In this document: one piece after another, positions 31,347 through 43,500 of the stretch | Layout: each line of letters starts with the position of its first letter | Position numbering within the stretch: position 1 is the first letter of the stretch | Origin: Pristionchus mayeri | Lineage: Eukaryota > Nematoda > Chromadorea > Rhabditida > Neodiplogasteridae | Length of the DNA: 64,000 bases | NCBI GenBank assembly: GCA_036245805.1 | Contig: BTRK01000005.1 | Location: 17,646,984 to 17,710,983 of the forward strand | Direction: 5' to 3' | Program-made: the position numbers and the translations under genes | Notes under the pieces: generated by a model | What the model was told of the DNA's origin: nothing | Database searches by the model: none | What the model saw: only the letters and a program-made list of their open reading frames with translations

Positions 31347-31906
31347 CGACAGAAAAAAAATTTTGATCGTGGATTTCGGTGAAGATGTCGAGACTAGGTA
31401 ACGTGAGGCCGAGGACAACGCCAATCCGCTTCGTTTGTCGAAATTTGCATGTTTACGGGCAGTAGTGACCTACTGCTTTAATTGGCCGTATTTCGGACAA
31501 TTTTTGACCTACAGCGAGCGAATTTTAATACAGGTAAAAAAATACAGGTACCTCAAATCGAGTATGGGGAATCCGAATCTCCAATAAAAATCGTGTTGTA
31601 AAGAGAAAAGTTTTGTGAAATTTAAAATTTAAAGTGTTTTTTCATGATTACTGTAGGAAGATGAAACTTCTCATCGTGTTGTAAGCTAACCAGCGTGTAG
31701 ACAATTTCGTTACGCACAGATTGGGAAAAATTCGCTCGCTGTAGGTCAAAAATTGACCGAGATACGGCCAATTAAAGCAGTAGGTCACTACTGCCCGTAA
31801 ACATGCAAATTTCGACAAACGAAGCGGATTGGCGTTGTCCTCGGCCTCACGTTACCTATTCTCGACATCTTCACCGAAATCAACGATCAAAAATTTTTTT
31901 CTGTCG
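31347..31906. mobile_element. Palindromic MITE-like element
   Basis: Inverted arms of about 190 bp: TAACGTGAGGCCGAGGACAA (near 31400) is complemented near 31838, and GTAGTGACCTACTGCTTTAA (near 31461) near 31770. The central ~170 bp is unique. Outside the arms are repeats of CGTGATCGTGATC (31275-31310 and 31940-31965). No transposase and no certain target duplication were found. Confidence 0.75.
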
Positions 31907-33845
31907 CAAAAGGGTAGCATTTTGCTGCATTTTTAGCCGAGATCCGTGTTATCGTGATCGTGATCAGAATACATGCCATGAAATTTGAGATTTCATAAAT
32001 TTGCGAAAATTTTGCGAAAATTTGCAACAAAATTTGGTGGAATTCTGATCTGTCAGATACAAGAGATCGAAGTCCAAATAATATCCATGTATATTTTGGA
32101 AGAGCATAGTGTGCTCGTTAACACCGGCACAAAAGATCGATCATTCAAGCTGCGCAAGAAATTAAAACTTAATAGAAATATCAAATTCAGCATTCCAAGA
32201 ACCCTTTCAATGATTTGAATTGCCATATCTAGTCAACGCAATTATTAATAATTCCGATACTTCATTTTTAAGAAGAACAGAATAAGATAATTTTAATTTA
32301 GATCGATATTGATCCCTGCATATCCTTACCCAAAAACGTGAAGACAAAATCGTATTTAGCTAAAAGGTGTTCACTATAAATTCCCAAAAAGGGGTAAGTC
32401 TAAAGAAGGGATTTTAGCACTGACTTATATTAAGTGATCACAAGTGATGTATTAACATAGCTGAGTACGCTTGTACTTCAGGTATGGCCATATCTCTATT
32501 CTCCATAAAATTATGATAGAAGGAAAAGTCATCTTGATTAACTCATATCGCAAGATTTGAACTATAAGTAAGCATTCCTAAATGAAATGAGAGGTCTGAT
32601 CTAAGGTGCGCTAGAATGCACATTTATGCTCTCATAGTATAAGAAAAACCAGGTAAGTCTGCAATGAATTCGAATGCCAACACAGACAGAAGTATTACAA
32701 TGATAAAATCGAGCAAGACTTTCGCAACAACCTAATACAATGTAATCACAAAAGCAACGGCGATTGAAATTTTGAAGAATATGAAAAGCAACTCTTCCAC
32801 TATATAGATTTAACGACATATGATGTACGATCTGTGGTTGACAATAAACACACATTTGATGACCTGCAGTCGTGATCATGCTCAAAAGTCATGCTTCGTG
32901 AATTTTTATTCCTAATGTTGATAGCCCATACAACCTTGCATACCTGTCAGCAGAGACGAGCCATGATATTTTATTGCATCAAATCGAATGCGATCGTTAA
33001 ACAATGACCGAAATAGGCACACCAAAATATCACTCCTAGAGGAACTTTTCAGCGTAGCTCATCTTTTTCGGAAACATAATGTGGGTTCTCCGCCAAATTT
33101 AACACATTTTTGGAATCAATAAGGATGGGGTACCATGAAAAAAATGTATTCGTTTCAACAGCTAACGGATTCGAGGAACACAGTCTCTTATTCATAAAAT
33201 TTTTTTCGAGCGCTGTTCGTATTACTATCATTTAAAAATATTTCAGGAACAGTTCCGCAGTCAGATAATATTATTGAACACATATTTAGACTTGCGAATG
33301 GTTGTACTTCTTAATAACAGAACTAAGATGACATAAAGAATTGTACTGCATCCTAAGCCCAAAACGCCTATTTTTCAAAAAAATATTTCTGGAATTTCTT
33401 ATTCTTGAAAGATTAAAAACATCTCGCTCATATTTATGTAAATATTTACTTATGTGCCTTAGCTACATATTTACAAAATTTTGGGACCAGGCGCCTGGAG
33501 AGAGTGGAGATGATTAAGAATCGAAAGTGGGACAATATTTAAGTGGGACAATATATATCCCTGTAGAAATCAAATTTGGCTTTGCAAGATTTCACTTAAA
33601 ATAACTTGGAATCACAATTAGTTCATTTTGATACATTGTTCTCTGAATAGACTCCTAGATAATGCCTTTCAAGACCATAACTCGATAATTGACATGTACA
33701 CAAGCTTGCCATTACCACTCTCTGGAAGACCCTCCATGGATCCTGGTTCGCCCTGTTAGTCGTCAATCTTCTCTCCCATCGGTACTCGACACCTCTTTCT
33801 ACCGGATTGTACGCCTCGATGCCTTCGGCTCTACTTGTGTGTTGT
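31907..33845. other. Non-coding, repeat-derived interval
   Basis: AT-rich with only short open frames. Holds one mariner-type terminus at 32711-32735 and otherwise no recognisable gene. Codon-like texture is absent on both strands. Confidence 0.45.
32711..32735. mobile_element. mariner-type terminal repeat
   Basis: GACTTTCGCAACAACCTAATA is the right-end form of the terminal repeat seen at 11163 and 12075. It marks another decayed element extending leftward; its other end was not located. Confidence 0.5.
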
Positions 33846-33849
33846 TTGC

Positions 33850-34115
33850 GTCAGAAAAATGCGCTGCGAAATCATCAAAACGATCGACTTATTTCAAGAG
33901 GTGATTGTGAATGAGGAGAGGAAGAGGAGGAAAAACAAGATTGACTCTCCATGATTACATCATGTCTTTCTTGAATTCCCTACTGTTCGTTGATTTTGCG
34001 AAGTGGTTGTTATCTTTTTTTGTTCGTTCTTCACATTTTATCACTGTTTGAACCTAGCCGCCAAAGAGAAAGAAAACATTCGTCATTCACACGAATTTTA
34101 TCAGACTTTGCTCAC
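33850..34115 (+). pseudogene. Duplicated tail of sqv-1 (last exon plus 3' flank)
   Basis: Matches 18835-19105: the words AATGAGGAGAGGAAGAG, TTGAATTCCCTACTGTTCGT and TCACTGTTTGAACCTAGCCG occur in both. The last coding exon is recognisable ([20 protein letters not shown]) but its stop TAG is AAG here and the upstream catalytic domain is absent. It includes about 180 bp of 3' flank, so it arose by DNA-level duplication, not from an mRNA. Confidence 0.85.
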
Positions 34116-34925
34116 AACACACTGATCACGTATTTCCAGATCTTTTCTCTTTCATTGATTTTCAGTCCTCCTAAACAACACGAAAAGACCAATCCCGTAA
34201 TTATTACGACAAGTACACACTACACTACGCAGCAACATCAATTTCTTCAAAATAAAATAAAAAACTAATTAGGTTGTGGGATGTCCCTTAGTGGGATATT
34301 CTAGTACATTTGTTCAAATACGACAAAATACAAAATACGGGAAGTACGGGAAAAGAAAATGCTTAGTGAAATAAATGTATTAAGTGAAATGTTGACATTC
34401 TACGATGCAATTGATCAAGACGATGATTCAAGTGCAGGACACGAGTGGAGAATGGTATGTTTTTCTTCATTTTCTTACTTCCTTGTTTCCTTCACTTGTT
34501 TTTTTTCGAAGTGCAGAGGCGCAAAGAATGAAACCTGCTTTTCAAATACTTTTTTAAAATTTATACTTTGCAATATGATGTTTGAGGTGCACACAACCCA
34601 AAGCGTTTCGACTCGTTTTATTGCCCATTCGGATCATTCTTATCTCTGTGTGAAATTCGCTGCACCTAGCAAAAAGATTCGATTTGACCGGTCCTTGACC
34701 ATTTATGACCCGACACATTACTTCTAACAAAGTGCCGACGCACATTCGGTGAAATTATTGTTTTTTTTTCGCAACAAAATTTACATTTCGCGGCATTAGA
34801 CAAAGAGTGTCTGGTCCCGAATGGGTTTGAACTCTTTTTATGGAAGGTTCTTATCTGTTTTATCAGTGCCCTGCTGAAGAAACAGACCATTCGCACTCAT
34901 GTGACCAGCGATTGACCAAAACGGG
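34116..34925. other. Upstream region of the lipase gene
   Basis: Contains a short open segment at 34359-34454 ending in a GTATGT donor-like site (MLSEINVLSEMLTFYDAIDQ), which could be an upstream non-homologous exon or chance. A pyrimidine/AT-rich stretch precedes the lipase start. No other gene seen. Confidence 0.35.
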
Positions 34926-36969
34926 ATGCTCGCCTACTCTCCTTCCCACGTCTTCTTCGTCTTCGTCTTCCTCTTTCTGGCACTTCGCAGCTTCATCAAA
35001 ATATTCATCCATCCATCTTCCGATCCGGAAATGGCCATGAACGTGGTCAGTGTTTGAATGGAAATATTTTAACTCTATGAGGTGTTCGAGAAAACCTTCC
35101 TCATTATTGTGAAATTGCAGCCTCAAATAGTTCAACGTTGGGGCTACCCAGTGGAGCAGCATGAAATCGCTACTGAAGATGACTACATACTTACTGTTTT
35201 TCGGATACCTCACGGAATCAATCCGTCAGGTTATAAATTTTATCTACTCTCCTTGCAAATTTTCTACTCTCCTTGCCTATGAACTTCTGTCGCGAAGTTC
35301 TCACTATTCCCTTCTACTGGGGGAATTGCAGGTTCAAAGCGAATTCCGATCATCCTCGATCACAGTCTCCTCTGCGATAGTTCGGAATACGTGCTGAACC
35401 CGCCTCCATCGTCTCCCGGTATTTCATATCATTAATAAAAATATCACAATATAAATTGAAATTTTAAATTCTTTTTCAGCCATGGTGCTCGCTGATGCTG
35501 GCTTTGACGTCTTTCTGATGAACCATCGCGGATCCGCTTACAGCAGAAGCCATCGAACACTGAATACGACTGATTCTGCGTACTGGGAGTTTACGTGAGC
35601 TGATTCTCCGTGCAACTATTGAATTTCCAATAGCTTCATTCTTTAATTTGACTACAATTGCAGTATTGATGAACATGCGAAATACGACAATCCAGCTGTG
35701 ATTGACTATGTGCTCGAGCTGACCGGCGAGGAGTCGCTCTACTGGCTCGGCCACTCACAGGTCAAATTTCAGCTATTAGTTGTAAATTATGAGGGAGATG
35801 ATCTTTGATCTCTTAATTTGTTATCACTCTGCAGGGCGCGGCACTCGGGTTCACAATGCTCGCTGATCGCCCCGAGTGCAATAATAAGGTAAAACAACAA
35901 TATATCTTTAAAAAATTTTTTAAACATATTTGAGATCCGAGCACTGATCGCAATCACTCCGCCCGGCACGGGATACCACGCAAGAGGGGCCTACTGGAGA
36001 ACGAAAATACTCGGATTCACGATTACCAAGCCTATTTTTGATGTGAGCTATTTCTATGGCCAAAAATCGCCTGTGTTTTCAGTTCTATCGATTCCTGCTC
36101 GGTTCTCACGAGATCGCCCCTCCTTTCCGTCTCCCTCAACAAGATTTCTCGTCACATGTTTGCGTGACACCCTATATCAACGAGGTCTGATATCACTCCT
36201 GTGTATTCCCAGTTTGTAGTTGTGTATTTCAGATCTGTCACTGGACTATGCACATCGGATTGGGGAGACACGCGGAGACCTTCAATCATGTATAAGATAT
36301 TTTATCATTTAACAAAGATTTTTGGTTTGACTTCAGACTCGCTGGCCGGTGTACGTCTCTCATTTGCCGTCCAGTACGTCTACTTGGAATTTTCTACATT
36401 GGGCTCAAGTAAGCGTCGTGTTTAAATAGAATTGTAACGAACACTTTTATCTAAGTTTGCCTATCCGAAATCTGTTTCGATTTTTGAGATTGCAACTCGG
36501 CGAAAGCTGGAGTATTTCGATCACAATGTCGAGGAGAACTTGGCGAGATATGGACAAGTGAGATTCTCAGCTTAATATTTCAAGCATTGGCTCATGATTT
36601 CTGCATGTCTTGGTCGGTATTTGGTCATCAGAACAACATTATTCATAATATATTTTTTTTAATATTTTAGGTCTCCCCTCCAGCATACAATCTCTCGCTA
36701 GTGGAAGTGCCCGTGCACATCTTCTGGAGTTCCGCAGATTGGATTGTGACTGAACGAGATATCGAGGAAGATCTCCTTCCTTCACTGAGGGAGGATGTTG
36801 TCAAAGTTCGTGTACTGTACACAAATGTCGCTGAAAAGACTGATTTCAGGGTGTTTATCACATCCCGGGCTACAATCACATCGATTTCGTCACTGCAACT
36901 GACAATGCAGAGAAAGTCTTCCATCGGGTCATCGAAATAATCAGAGAGCAAGAAATGGCGCAATATTGA
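34926..36969 (+). CDS. Secreted acid lipase, lysosomal lipase (LIPA/lipl) family
   Basis: Thirteen exons join in phase to 414 residues: 34926-35045, 35121-35229, 35332-35418, 35480-35594, 35664-35760, 35835-35888, 35935-36042, 36083-36184, 36233-36289, 36337-36408, 36489-36557, 36671-36805 and 36850-36969. Family marks: signal peptide [40 protein letters not shown], the [11 protein letters not shown] block, [19 protein letters not shown], the nucleophile elbow GHSQG (Ser about 175), [21 protein letters not shown] (Asp about 353) and NHIDF (His about 385). The complete triad predicts an active triacylglycerol/cholesteryl-ester hydrolase acting in lysosomes or outside the cell. The usual HGLL oxyanion word is HSLL here. 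Two acceptors end in GAG and the first donor is GTCAGT, all slightly weak. Confidence 0.9.
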
Positions 36970-37378
36970 ACTGCAAGGTGCAACGCAAATAAATTACGGG
37001 AATTTCGATAAAATGTTCGTATTTACTCACATTCAATCCGCCTAGAATAACACTACGATAACAAGAAACTAGCTTTCCCTTCATGATAAATTAATAAGGT
37101 TAAAGCTTTACGTGAAAACAGTACTAATCCTGGGGCTGCTTACGACCGGAGTATTTAATACAATGAATTGTTCCCTGTAGCAATCTTATATATAAAATAT
37201 TTATAATGATGTTCATCTCAACTTTTTCGATAAAGACATTGAAACGAATTATAAGATATTTTTTCCAAAATGTTCTTTTTAGTTGAGCATTTCAATCGTT
37301 CTCTGTAATCAAGGACTATTGAAAATTGTGTTGCATGCGATATATCGATGATGGCCTGAAATGATTTTAGTTCATTCT
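36970..37378. other. Short intergenic between convergent genes
   Basis: AT-rich spacer between the lipase (+) and the F-box gene (-); no feature recognised apart from AATAAA (36987) 20 bp after the lipase stop, a likely polyadenylation signal. Confidence 0.5.
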
Positions 37379-38813
37379 TTATTGCCATGTGATTTTCAAT
37401 CGATCAATGGTCATCTGACGACAATGATCGCGAATCTCATCGAAAGATCGGCGATGAGGACGATTGTCATAGTAAGGTTCCACCGATGGAGCAGTTCCAT
37501 CCCCGTTGTACCGTTCGATAGTCAGATGTTGCAATCCAAAGAAGTCTCCGAGCGAAGCTACGGTAATGATCACATTCGGACTGCAGAGAAATATCCATTC
37601 GCGATCCACGAACACCTGCGAAATTTAAGCAAAATACGTCATTGCTGCACTTGCAAAAACAATTTATTTCTTACCTCGACATCTCTTCTCTCAGAATGAT
37701 ATTCATTATGAATGGATGTGATTCCGATCAGTTCGAGTAGTTTCCGGGTTTCATTGATATTGGCTTGAACTCCGAGGTACCGCAGAAGAGAATAGGCGTT
37801 ACTAATACTCTGAAATTTGATAATGTCATTAGGATGTCATTGAAATGAGTCTGAATGAATATTGCAAATATGATTGAAATTGTTTCGTTAATAATAATTT
37901 ACCCACAGTAAAGAAGCGAAAGAGGGTTTCGCCAGTCATTCCGTTCGTACAATTTATAATCAGATACTTCTTCCCAACTGCCCATTCATCGATATTAGTA
38001 TCAGTAATAATTGATTGATCGGCTCCCCTACGCTAAAACACGCAGGTGCAAATGTGAATTAATGAATGAAAATACGTAAATCTGGACCATAAGGAAGTCC
38101 GTATGAATCTGTTTGACAATTGGGGCGAAGGAGGAGCATTGCGGGAATTCGGGCTACAGAAAGCAGTGATTCGAAGTTATTTTGTGAAGATGAATGTGAA
38201 CTCACAACGAATCTGACTGATCGAAAATACGTGTTGTTGGCCAATTTTGCGAATCCCGGCAAGCATTTGTTGGGATGGCAGCACACATGTATGATTCTAA
38301 AATCACATTCTTTACTGCACTAATCATTAAAAATTTACACATTTGCCTTAAAATACTGTTAAAAATGTACCCTATTTGACGCCAAAGTCCGGCGAGAATT
38401 TCTCTTTCATAAAAGCGGATGCTTGCCTCAATCTGAAACAATCAATAGAACGCAAATCTATTGATTAATCAAATTAGAAAAAAAAACAAATCCTGAAAAC
38501 ATGTGGCGCCTACACATTCTCCGCCTATAGATACCCCCATAATTTTGTCGTTTTTCATTATCCGTACATTGATAATGATATGCCCTTATAATTTTTAATT
38601 CCTATATCGGTACAGTACAAATGATATCCTCCATAATCTAAGTTGTCTCTTATATCCGTAAAGAGCCTAGCCTTATCATTGAGAAAAAAAGCTTCACAAT
38701 ATGCTATGAGAAGTCCGTACCAGATATATTCTCCGATTGACCCTTGCTCTCATTCGATCTTCAGTTGACAATTGGCGAAGAATGGAGAGAATGAGTTCAT
38801 TGGGCAGATCCAT
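37379..38813 (-). CDS. F-box protein, nematode-type
   Basis: Exons 38721-38813 (frame stays open upstream), 38371-38432, 38206-38296, 38076-38153, 37907-38032, 37675-37809 and 37379-37615 are phase-consistent, giving about 273 residues from the Met in MDLPNELILSILRQLSTEDR. That N-terminal word is the F-box: an LPxELILxIL helix followed by DRMRARVNRR, expected to bind the SKP1 adaptor of SCF ubiquitin ligases. The remainder (GMTGETLFRFFT, SNAYSLLRYLGVQANINETR, ASLGDFFGLQHLTIERY) has the look of the variable substrate-recognition domain of nematode F-box proteins. It is intact in all frames. The true start may lie further upstream: the frame is open for about 80 bp without another Met, so a 5' exon may be missing. 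Confidence 0.7.
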
Positions 38814-39224
38814 CAGTGGAAACGGTTCAATGTCCTCACAGGGACCATGATCCTCGCTGGGACGTTGAACCGACGAACTACGTCGAAACGATAGACCTGA
38901 ATTCGATTGGGATTTCTTCCCATGGATTTATAATTGAAAACAAGATCACTAACAAGAGCCCATTCCTAGCGAGTCGACCACTCCATCTGACGGACAGGGG
39001 AGGAAATGAATGGAAGAGGGATGATCAATGGGGCAATAATTGGAATATGATAATGCAAATTTAATTGAGCCACGTGATAAATATGATTTTGGAGCACATT
39101 TTTATTGTAGAATTGACAAAAACAGCTTGTGTCGACGAGGCCAAAGGCACAACGAATGATATTCATTTCCTCAGTATATCTGTCATCTTCTCGCACTAAT
39201 GTCGAATCTCGAAGAACGAGTCGT
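38814..39224. other. Upstream of the F-box gene
   Basis: In-frame extension of the first F-box exon to about 38900, then AT-rich sequence with no recognised feature. Confidence 0.3.
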
Positions 39225-39321
39225 CTCTCAGAGACATCGAATAAGTTGCCCCCGCAGGCATTTCTGTAGTCGCATGCAGTTGAACAACCGAGGAGATGAG
39301 GAAGACGAAGAGGAGAAGCAT
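39225..39321 (-). pseudogene. Orphan first exon of the secreted cysteine-rich family
   Basis: Minus strand begins MLLLFVFLISSVVQLH and, after a one-base shift, continues as ACDYRNACGGN. This parallels the first exon of the gene at 51453-52323 (MFFLFFSFLFLVSS...GDRNICGLNC) in DNA and protein. It lies downstream of the remnant at 39740-40125 in the same orientation and no later exons follow, so it is a displaced, frameshifted fragment. Confidence 0.55.
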
Positions 39322-39499
39322 TTTCAAGATGGTGATCAGGCAGAGAACGAACATCCTGAGAATCCTAAGGGGCGGATGCGTAAAGAGATCAATCTGCAGA
39401 ATAAGGCAAACGATGAATGACCACCACCAGGCAAAATACGATGGTTTGTTGCAATGTTCTGTAGTAGTGCCACTTGCTCGACACTCATTCCTTCCTGTT

Positions 39500-39739
39500 A
39501 TTTAATATGATCGGATAATTCCACTGTATGTACTGTCATGTATACGTGCAATGAATGTGATCATTCAGTATTCAATGAACTGAGATCAAAGGAATCGCTG
39601 AACTAATGTAGTCCATGAGAGTTAGTTTGAAATGATCATTACCACCCCTAGGGTAGAGCTCCGATTCGATTTTCGTGATTTTCCCTCTGATGCAGAAATA
39701 TTCCCTTAAATTTATCACTAAATGTGCACAAGTACGTAA
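39500..39739. repeat. 3' flank shared with two other loci
   Basis: Similar to 51230-51450 (downstream of the family member at 51453) and in part to 55160-55330: words such as GATAATTTCATG, ATGTCATG.ATAC..GAATGTGA and TGAGATCA.A.GAATC are shared. It is part of the duplicated unit that carried the cysteine-rich genes. Confidence 0.55.
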
Positions 39740-40125
39740 TTATTCAATTTCACTCAGTTGCACGTTCGTTGTTGTACCAAGGTTTCCGTTAGAGATCGTC
39801 CAAATTTCCTGTTCGTAGATGGAGTATGTCTCAAAGGTGGAGTTGATCAAGTCGAGGCGGATCTCCGTCTCGGGACCGGGAGAACGAACAATCGCAGTCG
39901 TTACTCCGTCGCACACTGAGAATATTATTATTTTTTCAGCTTTTAATCCAAATAATTACCGAATTGTCCGTACTTGAATAGCAGTTTGCCGGTGTCCAAC
40001 CCCTGAGTATCAATGAGGGTTGCTTCGTCGCAGAGGCTGAATCCACACTCTCTCAGGCAATTCACAATTTGTGGTGTTCCGAAAGAAATTCTCGTAATGG
40101 AACCGAAGCCCTCATTTAAAGGGAG
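39740..40125 (-). pseudogene. Remnant of secreted cysteine-rich family: last two exons only
   Basis: Exons 39960-40125 and 39740-39917 encode IVNCLRECGFSLCDEATLID through KYGQF, then CDGVTTAIVRS and ETEIRLDL before TAA. These are the fourth and fifth exons of the family described at 51453-52323, to which this is closest. The first three exons (signal peptide, C-R-L-W module, ECG-GNVSV module) are not found upstream, and a stop lies just before the recognisable part. Most likely a truncated gene copy. Confidence 0.65.
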
Positions 40126-40507
40126 CTGGCCAGTTTAGGCATGTTGAGCTCAGAAAGCGCAGTTTTGCGTTATGATTAAACAGAAAAAAAAGAGAAAATT
40201 CATTGTTTAATTTTGAACCTACTAGAAGCAAACAAAGTCAGAAATCCGGAGCCGTAAAGTGGTGAACGCGAGGGATCGCCCGGAGCACACTCGCTGCACG
40301 CTCGGTTCACCACTGTTCTACCGTAGCTCACGAATATTGATTTTTATTTAATTTTAATTATTTGCTGCGTATTTTCTGCATTCATAATGTCGATCTGAAC
40401 TAAAGATGTACATGATTATCATATTCCCCCTGACAACACAGTTTCTGGCGTACAGCGTTAGCTATCGTTTAGAAATTCGTCGATAACCTTAAGTGGTGGA
40501 TTCCGGA
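40126..40507. other. Upstream of the THAP gene
   Basis: Contains a GC-rich inverted repeat, GGTGAACGCGAGGGATCGCC (40261) with GCTCGGTTCACC (about 40299), possibly a small hairpin element or promoter feature. No coding exon recognised. Confidence 0.4.
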
Positions 40508-43500
40508 ATGAAGCGAAAGCGAACGTGTTACCTCTGTTCATTGGTCGATGATACACTACGAAAGTTTCCTGCAAACTCTCGAGAAGCAGAACAGAAACGG
40601 TGGATTGAGCGTCTTGGGTTGAGTGAGGAGGAGAGCAAGGAAAAGCTAGCAGACTACCGGAAGAAGATAGACCAGGGGGCAGGCATACGATGGTGCTCAG
40701 AGCACTCTGATTCTCCAATTGGCCTGCCAAAGGATGTGAGTCTATCCACACTTTATCGTCACTTCCCTACGCTACTACATTGCACTAACGAGCTTTACCA
40801 ACGAACTGTAATGATTAATGGACGTTGGAAGTAGTTATACTAATTAAACAACGAGCACCAGCATCGTAATTAAACATCGTCGTCCTAATCCGTCGCCCTC
40901 CCTCCGAACATGCGCGCTAAGGCAGTTTGAGCGACTACAGCAGCGATACCGTAACCCTACCGTGTCTTCTACGCCCGCTGTATCCGACTCTGAGATGGAT
41001 GTGGACGAGGTTAGCATGAAACAGTTTATACGATTCAATCAGCCGGAAATAATGATACTGTAAACAGTATTTGTCCATAGTATTCGAACTATCTTAGCGA
41101 ATGTAAAAAAAGTTTATACACACATCACACAATGACGATACAATCAACTTTGGGGAAACATGTGAAACACAAGTACTGAATAGTCTTCATCTTTGGTTAA
41201 TTTTTGTTACGACAGAAATGTAATATAATCGAAATACCTTAGGTGCGAAAAGCAGATAATTTTCCAAGTTGACAATTTCTTTGGAAAGATCGAGATAATC
41301 GAATTCTACAAATATTCATTACCGTGGTTGATATTTTGATGCTGTTTTCAGTATCGTTTCCTTCAAATTATATCATGATTAGCTCAACCCATCGAACAAA
41401 GCTGCATCAAGAACAACCAAAGTGATCTTCCAGCTGGAATCATGGACCAGGTTGTGATTTTCTATTTGACCAAACAATGAAATATAAATCTGCCAAGCGT
41501 GAAATTTTTTTATAAAAAATCCTATGTGCCCTTCATAGGTGTCCACGAATGGGGGCGAGGGGTGCTGCGTTTAGACGCACCGTGCGTCTTTGCGCAAGCA
41601 TGAATAGGAGGTCATGTAAAAATCGATGGTAGGTCATGGTAGGTCAAGAATAAGTAACGTACCCAATCGATAGTGCAGTAACAGTAGATACCGTATATCA
41701 CTACCGTAACCCTCGATTATCGCAAACTAACTTTATTTTTAAAAAGTCCTGGTACCGAGCGCAACCGATTCTACAGTACCCAAGCAACTACCGTAACCCA
41801 GTTCCTTGGGTCAAACATTTTTTCTAAACATTTCAAACAGTTTTCTAAAAATCTAAAATTGGTTATAAAATGATTATACAATAATGACATATACGGTAGG
41901 ATACTTTTAAATTATTTTAAAATCGATTTTGGATTTTTAGAAAAATGTTTGACCCAACGAACTGGGTCTGACCCAAGGAACTGGGTTACTGTAGTTACTT
42001 GGGTACTGTAGAATCGATTGCGCACGGTACCAGGGCTTTAAAAAAATAAAGTTAGTTCGCGATAATAGCGGGTCACGGTAGTGATATACGGTATCTACAG
42101 TTACTGTACTATCGATTGGGTACGCTTGACCTACCAATGACCTACCATCGATTTTTACCATGACCCTCTTTTCATGCTTGCGCACAGACGCACGGTGCGT
42201 CTATGCGCAGCACCCCCCTGTCGCCGGCGGCGTGGACACGTGCCCTTTGTTAATTCTAACTCGTGGTTTATATATTAGTCATGTGCGTTTATCGATTACA
42301 AAACGCAATTCATAAATTTCGTGATTTTAGAATTCGGCTTTGATTGATCAAATCTTATTCTCAAAATTGGGGAAACTAATTGATCCCTGTCATGGCAGGG
42401 GGTTACATAAGCCCAACTGATTTCCAATTGCTGAATGTTCGACGTAACTACTTGGAAGTTGTTTCATTGTTACCAGTATGCGCTCCTCTATATTACACTG
42501 ATTAGATCCTGTCACTAGGCGATGATGAGTTTCGCTTCCCACTATAGTGCGTAATTCGAGTAATTGTCTCTTCATTTTGCACTCTCTCGTTCGGTTGAAT
42601 GGTGAGAGCATAGGCGGGAGTTGAAGCTGGAAATCGAAAACCGGGGGTGTTTAGGGTCAAAAAAGGGGGGGGGGGTGATCGTAAATGATCGTTTTTGTGA
42701 TAAAATTTTCCAAAACCGGGGGTGTCCAATCCGAAACCCGGGGGTGTTTCACAGCTGGCTTCGATGGTGCCCACCTATGGGTGAGAGAGTATGAGGAGTC
42801 AAGAAATGATTAACCGAATTACATACTTTACTTCCCACGCATGTAAGTGTACTGGGTAAAGGTTCCATTCTGACAATTGATGGGAAAGTCATTGTTTGAT
42901 TAACGCAAACAACCATATCCAATCAATACTACTTCACACAAGGACCTACTGTAACTCAGTTTCTCGGGTCAGGTTCAGCTCTTTGGATCATATGTTTGAA
43001 CAAAAATCCTTGCGCAAAGTGCTATCGATTGGATATGGTTGTTAGCGTTAATCAAACAATGTCTTTCCCATCAATTGTCAGAATGGAATCTTTACCCAGT
43101 ACCCTTACATGTGTGGGAAATAAAGTATAAAATTCGGTTAACCATCTCTTGATTCCTCATACTCTATCACCATTCAACCGATCTAGTGGGAAGCGAAACT
43201 CATCACCACCTGGTGACAAGATCTAATCAGTGTGATAAAGAGGAGCACATACTGGTAGCAATGAAACAATTTCCAAGTAGCTACGTCGAACATTCAGCAA
43301 TTGAAAATCCGTTGGGCTTATGTCACCCCCTCTTATTGCCTACCAATCGGCTAGGCGAAGAATTCAAACAGTGCAGCCATGAAAGGAATAGATTAGTTTC
43401 CCCAATTTTGAGAATAAGTTTTGATCTATCAAAGCTGAATTCTAAAATCACACAATTGATTAATTGCGTTTTCATATCGATAAATCGCACATGACTAATA

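Noticed and set aside
31270..31970. CRISPR-like array from the CGTGATCGTGATC repeats
   Set aside because: Only a few adjacent 6-bp units without spacers; a simple repeat beside a palindromic element in a eukaryotic genome.
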